DNA from: Fomes fomentarius
Taxonomy: Eukaryota; Basidiomycota; Agaricomycetes; Polyporales; Polyporaceae
DNA length: 64,000 bases
Assembly: GCA_022606135.1 (NCBI GenBank)
Contig: JABYQN010000008.1
Span: 806,001 to 870,000 of the forward strand
Reading direction: 5' to 3'
Positions 56,160-64,000 of the stretch are shown one piece after another (within the stretch, counting starts at the first letter, position 1; each line of letters begins with the position of its first letter). A model generated the notes under the pieces. The model searched no databases, was not told the origin of the DNA, and was given only the letters and a program-made list of their open reading frames with translations. Made by a program: the position numbers and the translations under genes.

Positions 56160-58403
56160 TCACCTCCTCTTGAACTTGCCATTGCGCCTACACACCAACA
56201 TCAGTCTCCAGCATCTTTACCTTCAACTACAGAGGAAGCACTCACTGAGCCTCAACCGCGACCAACGCGCGCTTGCGCTCATGCATCCTTCCCGCCTCCG
56301 CGTTCATCTCCTCGACCTCCTGCGTATCCGGGAAGCCGATGTTCCAATACCCAGGCGGCGTCTCCGCACGCGCCCAGTGCTCGCGGTGCCGCGAGATCGC
56401 CTGTCTGTGCTGCTCGATCGCCGCGGTGTTCTCGTTCTCGTCGTTCTCGAACGAGTCTCGCGAACGTTTCCTCGATGGAGATGACTCCGGGGAGCGCCAC
56501 TTGGGCGGCTGGGGACGTGCTGGGAGGGTGCCTACAGCTCGGTAGTACTGGTGATGTAGTGCAAGACAAGCGTGCGAGAATCATGAGGACGACATGTGCG
56601 CGTAGGGGAAAGAGATGCTTACGTCGCGACAGCACTCGCAGTCGACCGCATGCATCTGCTTACGTTTGTTCTTGTCCCGGACGACCTCCTCGTATTGGAA
56701 AGCCACGCCTTGATTGTGCTCGAGGTCGATCTCGTAAAGTGCATTGATCGTCTCCTTACCCGCCCTGAGTACGGGCGCGAGCGAACGACCAGTGATCAGG
56801 CTGACGGACTTGACCAATGATAGATACAAGGAACACGCACTGGACCTCCGCGCCGTACCGTCCACGGCCCTTGTAGATCGAATAGTCCGACGGGAACTTC
56901 TTGTTCGCGGCGCTCGCGCTTGTGCTAGCGGGTGCGTTCTCGTCGTTCTCGGCCGGGCGTCCCTCGCCTTTTTTCGGGGGGCAGGATACGGGCGTCGCCG
57001 GTGGGAGACGGGCCTTCGGCATGGTTGCGGTAGGTAGCGGCTCGCGGAACAGGTAGGGACGCAGCGGAGGCGATGAGGGAGGACCCATGGGCATGGCGTT
57101 GAGCTTCGCCCTCTCTTTGCCTTTCGCCTGCAGTTGGGGCCGGGGAAGCGAGACGGGGGTGTGGAGCTGGCCGCCGCATTGAACGGCGGTGGGACGTGGC
57201 TTGGGTGTCACATCCATCACCTGCGCAAGTGGCGGGATGATCTGTGAGGGCAATAGGAATGTCGTCGCTGTATATATGCGCGACGAGTGAGCTCCTCGCG
57301 GCATTGCAACCATTATATGATATGCCTTACCTTGCGACTCGTTCTCTGTCTCAGAGGAATCTAGCACAGGCGAATGTGGCCGCTTCTTAAGGATTGCGGA
57401 GGGCGCATTGGAGACATTTTGCTGCGAGGGGTACAAGAATGCAACAGCTGGCCACACCGTGTGTATGAGTATCACAATGGCTGTATGTATTGTGGTACGA
57501 CGTACGCTGCGAGTCCGGCTCTGTCTCGGACGAAGCTGGAAGGTCCTCATCCACCTCCGGGATCTTGACGATGGATTCACGCTTGATGATCTTGTGTTGT
57601 GGCATCTTCTGGTTGCTCGACTTCGATGGCGTAGTATCAGGAGTGTACAACGGAGACAAGTTCAAGCTCTTCGAAGTGAGAACTGCAGGACAGGGGGAGA
57701 TCGCCCTCACGGGAGTCGTTACCCTCTTCCTTGGGGACCTCGACAATGACTTCTTCTCCGACTTGCGCTTACGATCACCTTCCTTGGGAGTGTGGTCCTT
57801 CCTCTCCTCCTCCTCGTGACCATCGTCGTCGCCCTCGGGGTTAGGCTTCCTGCGCTTCGAGGCTCGACCCTCTGCTCTCCTCCGCTCCTGCTTATCAAAG
57901 AATTTTTTGAACTCCTTCCAGGTCAGGTAATCCTCCGCGTATTTCTTCTCAGCTGCTTCTTTGGCCTTACGGAGGTCCTCGTACTTCGTCTTCAGGGCAG
58001 CGAGCTCGGCGCGAGTGAACGTCAGCTCCTCCATGTCCGTAGCGGTCTTCTTTCTTGCTGCCTCCTCCCCTCTCGCCTTATCCAACTCCTCTCCCAGCCG
58101 CCTCTTCTCCTCTCTCAATGCCGCGATCTCCGCCAACGCGTCGCCCAGCGCTTGCAGTGTAGACTTGCTCAAACGGACATGACTCACTAGCTCCGACTGC
58201 AGAGATTGTATGTGTTCTGCTAGCTCTAGTGACGGGTACTGGCTAAGCTGTTCGAGCTGGCTATGCCGCTCTTCGCTGCCCTGTCTGAGCTGGGTGGCTA
58301 CTGCGCGCTCGGCTTCGTCGAGGTCTTTATACCCGAGCTTCGCCGCGAGGCGGTGACCGCGCTGAACCGCGTCAAAAACCTGCTTGTGAAGGTCATCGTT
58401 CAA
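56160..58403 (-). CDS. CTP1: CtIP/Sae2/Ctp1 DNA-end resection activator
   Basis: Nuclear cofactor that stimulates MRE11-RAD50-NBS1 to start resection of double-strand breaks. The N-terminal half from MNDDLHKQVFDAVQRGHRLA is a long coiled coil (SELVSHVRLSKSTLQALGDA, ALKTKYEDLRKAKEAAEKKY), fitting the tetramerisation region. A Lys/Arg/Ser/Pro-rich disordered middle with several SP/TP sites follows, suitable for CDK control. The C-terminal Sae2/Ctp1 domain is clear: KGRGRYG, INALYEIDLEHNQGVAFQYE, DKNKRKQMHAVDCECCRD (CxxC-type motif), YYRAVGTLP, ISRHREHW (RHR motif) and TPPGYWNIGFPDTQE. A final intron joins VEAQ to RNGKFKRR, the basic tail typical of the family. The symbol follows fission yeast by homology. 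About 620 residues; the domain assignment is strong. Confidence 0.9.
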
Positions 58404-58788
58404 CCATCTGAGCTTGTTCAGCTTGAATGGGCGGGAAAGCGGGTGAGGGGTCGTGCGAATTGTAGTGGAGGACTCTCCTACTTACTTTGTTCTCAAGAAA
58501 CTGGACTTGCTTATTCTGAGTATGGATTGTGTCTTGTATGGAGACCTTCGGCATAATAGCGAAGACCAGCAGCGTTAGGCTGCGGGTCCCTAGCACTGTC
58601 GATTATAGTAGGAGGAGTAGGTGGGAGTCTTGTGCAAGCGCAAGGCAGGCGCCTGGGGCGCGCGCTCTTTGATTGGACGCGCCCTCACGTGACCGTGTGT
58701 CGGGGCGTGGAGCTGATAATCTCGTTCCTCGATCTCCAAAGCCTATCGTTCCCCTCCCAACTTCAATTGCACTGCAACTGTGGCTTCT
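58404..58788. promoter_or_regulatory. Bidirectional intergenic region CtIP homologue / macrodomain gene
   Basis: The two genes are divergent with 385 bp between start codons. The stretch must hold both promoters. A 67-codon minus frame at 58393-58596 could be an upstream exon or uORF of the CtIP homologue, but I see no strong support. Confidence 0.4.
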
Positions 58789-59547
58789 ATGGGCATAAAA
58801 TTCACCTTGTTCTCTACCAATCAGGTACTCGTCGACAAGTGGAGACAGTCCTTCTTTGCCCTGGTTCCAGATGAGGTCCGAGATCGCGTATCCTTTATCC
58901 ACAATAAGTTCCAGAATCTTAACACACCATTTGACTGTATCGTCTCTCCTGCGAATTCGTTTGGCAGATTCGATGGAGGGTAAGCCCTCGCCACGACTAT
59001 CCGGACTGTGTAACTTACGATTCACTCTTCATCACTTAGATTCGACCAAGTCCTCTCGGACGTTCTCGCACCTGCGGACGATCCAGATGCCCTCACTCGG
59101 ACGGCACAGAACGTCCTGTACCGGCGCTGGCGAGGCTTCGCACCTCCAGGTACATGCACTCTCATTCCGCTCGCCGACACCCCCTGCCACCCCAATGTGT
59201 TCAACTGTCGGTACATCGCCCTCTGCCCCACCATGCGCTTCCCATCCGATGTCACTTGGCACAAGGAGATCGTATACAATTGCGTGTGGTCTCTCCTCGT
59301 CGCGATCGACGAGCACAACACTCGCGCGGCTGAGACAGACTCGGGCCTGACCCCTATCACATCCGTTGGTATGACGGGACTCGCGACGGGCATCGGCCGC
59401 GTCCCCGCGTCCGTGTGCGGGAGACAGACCGCGCTAGCTTTTGCGCACTACCAGGATGCCAGCTCCCATCCGGAGAAGTGGTCCTCGCTTTCGTGGGATG
59501 ACATTCTCGATATGCCGCTGGATGTCAGACTCCCTATGGATGGCTAG
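58789..59547 (+). CDS. Macrodomain (ADP-ribose-binding) protein
   Basis: Small protein with one macrodomain, the fold that binds or hydrolyses ADP-ribose derivatives. The start at 58789 gives MGIKFTLFSTNQVLVDKWRQ. Then comes the hallmark FDCIVSPANSFGRFDGG, with the catalytic-type Asn and glycine turn, spliced to FDQVLSDVLAPADDPDALTR. The second exon has RRWRGFAPPGTCTLIPLADT, YIALCPTMRFPSDVTWHKEI and a C-terminal TSVGMTGLATGIGRVPASVC, matching the second ligand loop. It ends LDVRLPMDG. The length is about 235 residues with one intron. Role is unknown; ADP-ribose hydrolase or binding is inferred from the fold. Confidence 0.85.
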
Positions 59548-60134
59548 TCGTGTTCCGTAGATTTTAGGTTGTCAGCATGTCTGCCCCAAAGCCGACTTTT
59601 CACGAAACTCAGTGTGCACTTACATTACTTCCCGATAGCAACCGTGGATTCATCTACGATGTCGATTGCATGTTCTCTGAACACCATGTACGAGGTTGGC
59701 CTTTGATATGCACTATGCATTGCGTTGCCCTCCAGATATCCAGATGAAAGTCGACGTCTATCACTTGACTTGTCTCAAGATGGGGGCTCTATGGCGGATG
59801 TGTCCACCCTGTTCCCTAATCGAATAAGCCTGAACGGTGAGGAGCAAGGGCCAACAGTCTCGAGGCTGTGCATCGGAAACTTGAAACCGGAAGACGTAAC
59901 TTATTCCTGGAGGAGCTTCGGACTTCTAGCCCGTCGCTCAAGAAAGTCGGGTTGTGCATGTTCAGTCCTCGAAGGGCGGTTTCAAGACGAGTGGTCAACC
60001 GGTCTTCGCCACCTTCTTGGGCTTCTTTGTCGATAGATTGAATAAAATACACGCAACATGTAGAGTACATCAGGTGTCCAATAGTGACACATATGTAGGT
60101 GGAACTGGTGGAAGGTGCACAATCGACGTTCGGC
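59548..60134. other. Convergent intergenic region macrodomain gene / SYF2
   Basis: About 590 bp expected to be 3' UTRs. A plus frame at 59725-60036 has no domain and lacks splice support. No gene called. Confidence 0.4.
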
Positions 60135-61396
60135 TCAAAGAGCAGTACCACGCTCGAAACTCGCACGGATCTCTGCCGTATATTTGTCGTAGTATCGTGC
60201 GATCTGACGCAGGCCATGAGCAAGGCTTGGTAGAAGATTGACGGATTGAACTACACACCTTCTTGTTGAAGACACGATTCCGCTCATTGATGTATGTGAT
60301 GTCGCCCTCGTCCTCATTGGCCCGTTTCCTCGAAAACTTGCTCTTCTTGTCGACGCTACTCCGCTTGTCAGGTGATGTTCCAAGGGGAGGTCAGAGTGAG
60401 ATGATACGCACTCCTTGTTTATCTTGCTGATGACGCGGTCAATTGCGTCTTCGCTGGGCTTGTTGTCCGCATACAGCAAGCTGTTGGCGTCTCGGTACAG
60501 ACTCTCTGCTGCCAATTGCCGTTGTAGGCTGGTCGGTGCGGCCTAGGAGAAAGGGGCCTAAGAGAAGGATGACACTCGTATGGGGAGCGAACATACCTGT
60601 GATGCGCCCCCGGACGGGTCGAAGGTAGTTACGGCTGATGAACCACTCGCCGCACCCTGTTTTGAGAGCGTGCCAGCAGCCAACCCAAGCGCAATCTCCT
60701 TCTGCCGGTTATAGCTCTCCAAATCAGGCTGGATGAAGTCCAAGTCCTTCTTGTACTTCCTCCTCGCCGCATCAGCGTCGTCTGTGTCGAGACCAGTCAG
60801 ACATGCTGTGTTAGCCCTGCGGCGCACAAAGACTGCGACCCTGCCATATACATATGCCATCCTAGGAAGAGTCAACTCACCATTGAATGAAAAGTCCGCT
60901 CTCCTTGCCTTCCGCGCCAGCTTCTTCTCCCACTCATCATTCTCCTCAATGGTGTACTCCCAGTTCTTCTGCCTCTCGATATCCTCTCCTCGGTCCTCCG
61001 CGTCCGCCTTCTGCCTCAGTGTCTCGGCCAACTTACGCTGTCTCTCTAGCCGCGCAGCCTCCCGCGCCGTAAATTTCGCCTTTGCTGACTCGTCTATCAC
61101 TGATGCGCGGTTGGCTTGAGCGGAGGACCTCTTTGGAGAGCAAATAGTCAGCAATGCTCGTGGATGATGGTTGGAGTCTCGTCACTCACCATGCGCTTCC
61201 GCAACTCCTCGAGCTTCTTCTTCCGCTCCTCCAGCGTAGGCTTTCCATCCCCTTCCCCCTCCCGCGTAGCCTCTTCCGCCGCCTCCGCCGCCTCGTCATG
61301 GTCATCTTGTGTTGGGTTCATCTTGTCCACGAACTCTTCCGCCGCATGTACGACTGTTTCAAGGGTTTGGCTTGCAGAGCTGACAGCTGTCGACAT
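60135..61396 (-). CDS. SYF2: Pre-mRNA-splicing factor SYF2
   Basis: Component of the Prp19-associated (NTC) part of the activated spliceosome. The start MSTAVSSASQTLETVV at 61396 precedes an acidic stretch and the helix TLEERKKKLEELRKRM. After an intron come RSSAQANRASVIDESAKAKF, ARLERQRKLAETLRQKADAE, then NWEYTIEENDEWEKKLARKA and RADFSFN. The following exons give ARRKYKKDLDFIQPDLESYN, AAESLYRDANSLLYADNKPS, EDAIDRVISKINKE, DITYINERNRVFNKK and a C-terminal RYYDKYTAEIRASFERGTAL. All are hallmark SYF2 blocks in order. The product is about 330 residues. It is divergent from the kinase gene at 61713. Confidence 0.94.
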
Positions 61397-61712
61397 GCCT
61401 TCAAAACCAGATATACCGGTGAGGTGTGTAGACGTAGACGTAGAGGTACGTCGTCGTCGGTGTGTAAGTCGCCGAGCACTGGTTTAGGTTGGTGGTCGAT
61501 GAAAGCTTGAAGGCCAGGCGCTAGCGGTACAGGTGTGAATCTGACGTAAACGTAAATCGTACTGTCGCGTGCTCGAACCCACTCTTACTTCCACCACGAG
61601 GCTTTGGAGGCACCCTCGACGCGTATTCTCTAGCAGGGACACTCACTTGCATTTCTGGGGCTTATCAAGGTCCACAACATTGATATCGGTCAAGCGCTGG
61701 CTGGTAATTCAA
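61397..61712. promoter_or_regulatory. Bidirectional promoter region SYF2 / protein kinase
   Basis: 316 bp between divergent start codons. The plus frame is open from 61569 but has no ATG before 61713, so the kinase start is set there. No specific element recognised. Confidence 0.45.
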
Positions 61713-64000
61713 ATGCATGCCCGCCCAAGTTACTTCGATTCTTCCTGGTTTGAGGAGGAACATACCTCGCTGCGGCAGCCCCTTCGTCTGCCCTCTATTG
61801 GACATGCACCTCGGTTCGACCAGACCTCGGAGAGCTTAGAGTTTTGTGCTACACGAGCGTACGCTTCACATCCAACTCTCAGACGACCGACTGTTCCTCA
61901 ACCACCTTCGCATGACGATCGAAACGGACGACCTCTCCCTACTTCCGTATCCGAAGATCAAGTTTCCTATCCATGCCCACAACAAAGATTACGGGTTGGA
62001 GAAACCTCAACATCCGAACCCGCGCATCCCGGCGACACCTTTGGCGTACATGTTGGGCATGATTCCCGGCTTTCGCTGCAGGTGCCTCTGCCTCCCGGAC
62101 TAGGACCCGAGAAATGGTCCTATACCGAGCTCGCGACCTTCTGGACGGCTCCTGATTTGTCTGAGGAGCACTGTGATCCGTCTGGCCCCTCTGGCCTCCT
62201 ACTTGCGACTGTAGATGATTATGGCTCCTCGCGATCTCCTAAGCTACCTGCTGGCTCCGGTGAACAGGAAATAAGCAAGACATCCTCAAGCGTGTTCTCT
62301 CTGTCCTCCCTTCACTTCGTTGGTACTCTTGGCCGAGGCGGCTGCGCTAAGGTTCTGCTGGCGGACTCTTCTGTATCTGGGGATGCCTCAACCCAGGTTG
62401 CGGTCAAGGTCTACGGGAAGAAGGACATGACGCGGGATGATTCCGACGAAGTCAGAAGTGAAGTCCGGATACTACGCGCGATCACAAAACTCCAACACGA
62501 GTCTTCGGCAATCGGAAGTGCGTTTTTGCAAGGGGTGCACGCTGCGTTCCAGACAAAAGAGCACGTTTTCATCGTCATGGTACGTCCAAGCATCTGGCCC
62601 ATTTAACTCTTGTCCCAGTCTGACAAGGTGTATGCGTCGGTGCACATAGGACCGCCATTGTGCCTCCCTCTCTCATCCAGCCGTCCGGCGCAAACTACGA
62701 CTGCATCCGGGGGGCAGCGATTCCCTGAATGCCACCATGCATATACTATCGAAATCGACCTCCCTTCCCATCGCGTTCCCTTCGTGTTCGTCTCTCTCGA
62801 CGCCCTACGACGAGGCCCTCAACACCCTCCGGCTCCTCTCTGCCGAGCTCCTACTGGGTTTACTCTTCTTGCACGCGCAGGGTATTGTCCACCAGGATAT
62901 CAAGCCCGCGAACGTCCTGATGTCTACCTCAGGACATGCCGTGATTACGGACTTTGGGTCAGGAAGATGCATGCCTCCCTGGCGGATCTCTCGTTTTCAG
63001 GGATCAGAAGACTGGAGTCCAGACTTCTCTAGCAACTCTGTGTGGACTCCACCAGGGTCGCGAAATAGCACCGCATCCAACATCCGCCCAGCCCATGTCC
63101 TTTACAGGAAGATCGTACTCTGTGCAAACGACCAAGTCTCGTTTACGCGGCGGTATGCAGCTCCGGAACTTCTTAATCCGCCCTTAGGAATGGAAGGACA
63201 GGACATATTGATCTACGACGAGCGCGTGGACTTTTACAGCCTGGGCATCATGCTGCGTGAACTCGCCTTCGAGGCGGTGGACGAGGCCTTCAAGGCTGAC
63301 TTTGGCTGCAGCTTCGGCTCTTGCGAACGGTGGGAGTGTGCGAGCGACGGAGCTACAAAGGAAAGTCGACCAGAGTCGGAGGTAGATGGTGCATTTCTCA
63401 ACTTCATAGACCAGGTGCGTTGAGTCAAATACTTTTGACGCGTATCGCTCTATTTCTGACTGACAGTTGATATACCAATCGTGATGGTGACAAACGTGAA
63501 CTAATTGTAGCTGGTAGCCGATCGTCCTGACGAGCGACTCTGTGGTGTACACGCTCGGGAACAGACGTTCTTTGATCCTCTGCGGGAGCTGTGGGACGAT
63601 GTCGCTGCGCTGAGGTACCCGCCGTTCACCGAAGTGGTCTGGCCGGACTTGGAAGAAGACACAAGGCTGGACCGTCGCGCGTACAGTGAAGGAGATGTTG
63701 ATAGCCTCAATGGTGACGACTGTGTGCCAAGCTGTCTTGAAAAGCTGGACGACATCCCCTATTGCGCCGATGGCGACCATATCATCCCTTATGACACCGA
63801 TCTAGAACGGGCCGTCTCTATACCGCCCATCGCCACACCTCCTAGCGCATTGGCTTCCAAAACGGCAACCGCAAACTCTGCGGAGGACCTACAGACTCTC
63901 TATTGTGACAGACTACCTCACCCGCCCCTGTCGCTTCTGCCCACAATACCTACTCTCTCCACGTCTTCATCAGAGCTCGTGAAGGATGTAACAGACAAGA
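61713..64000 (+). CDS. Serine/threonine protein kinase, basidiomycete-type, partial
   Basis: The first in-frame ATG at 61713 gives MHARPSYFDSSWFEEEH and a disordered Ser/Pro-rich N-terminus of about 230 residues. The kinase N-lobe has FVGTLGRGGCAKVLLAD (glycine loop) and VAVKVYGKKDM with the ATP-site Lys, ending EHVFIVM. After an intron of about 60-140 bp the C-lobe continues: LLLGLLFLHAQGIVHQDIKP with HQD in place of HRD but the catalytic Asp kept, then VITDFGSGRCMP (DFG). An insert of about 55 residues precedes FTRRYAAPELLNPP and DERVDFYSLGIMLREL. After a further intron comes LVADRPDERLCGV. A long acidic C-terminus runs off the window at 64000. It reads as an active kinase; the subfamily is unclear, with AGC-like features around the DFG segment. 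Confidence 0.82.

Noticed and set aside
58603..59025. 140-codon minus-strand frame opposite the macrodomain gene
   Set aside because: It is the reverse complement of the conserved macrodomain exon and has no independent support.
1..64000. CRISPR arrays, prokaryotic operons, prophage or a new defence island
   Set aside because: Gene content, introns and the Pol III tRNA gene show nuclear fungal DNA; no repeat-spacer pattern or phage genes were seen.

Overview
This window reads as nuclear DNA of a filamentous basidiomycete, most likely a wood- or litter-inhabiting agaricomycete. That placement is inferred from gene architecture: many short introns of about 50-70 bp with GTRNGT donors, dense genes on both strands, and basidiomycete-style versions of fungal genes. 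No operons, CRISPR arrays, prokaryotic signals or intact transposase genes were seen.

Layout: a partial MFS permease of the allantoate-permease type (1-1553, -); UPF3 (3563-5231, +); DAM1 (5913-6752, -) divergent from ORC3 (6921-9729, +); an aromatic amino-acid decarboxylase (10373-12491, +) convergent with an MFS monocarboxylate-type transporter (12683-14568, -); a cyclin-box protein (15585-18117, -); an unrecognised coiled-coil protein (18566-19391, +); tRNA-Ala(CGC) (19704-19775, +); the large VPS15 gene (19949-25709, -); an HSP20 gene (26264-27001, -); OST4 (28307-28441, -) divergent from QCR8 (28721-29425, +); a second HSP20 (30031-30866, +); threonyl-tRNA synthetase (31196/31316-34703, +); an accessory block of M20 amidohydrolase, cytochrome P450, second M20 amidohydrolase and an ABCC transporter (35755-52606, +); GPI1/PIG-Q (53334-about 55705, +); a CtIP/Sae2/Ctp1 homologue (56160-58403, -); a macrodomain protein (58789-59547, +); SYF2 (60135-61396, -); and a protein kinase running off the right edge (61713 onward, +).

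Most genes are conserved housekeeping genes of unrelated pathways: mRNA surveillance, kinetochore, replication origin, endosome/autophagy PI3-kinase, N-glycosylation, respiration, translation, GPI anchors, double-strand-break resection and splicing. The part most like an accessory region is 35.7-52.6 kb. There an M20 gene and its flank have been duplicated around a P450, a relic of a second P450 lies downstream, and a MITE-like inverted-repeat element sits before a full-length ABCC pump. No novel defence or mobile system can be supported from sequence alone. The most checkable oddities are that duplication, the MITE-like element, two inferred GC-AG introns, micro-exons of 10, 11 and 15 nt, a frame break in ORC3, and a probable dual-targeting start in ThrRS. 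Exon joins were made by eye, so individual splice sites may be off by a few bases.
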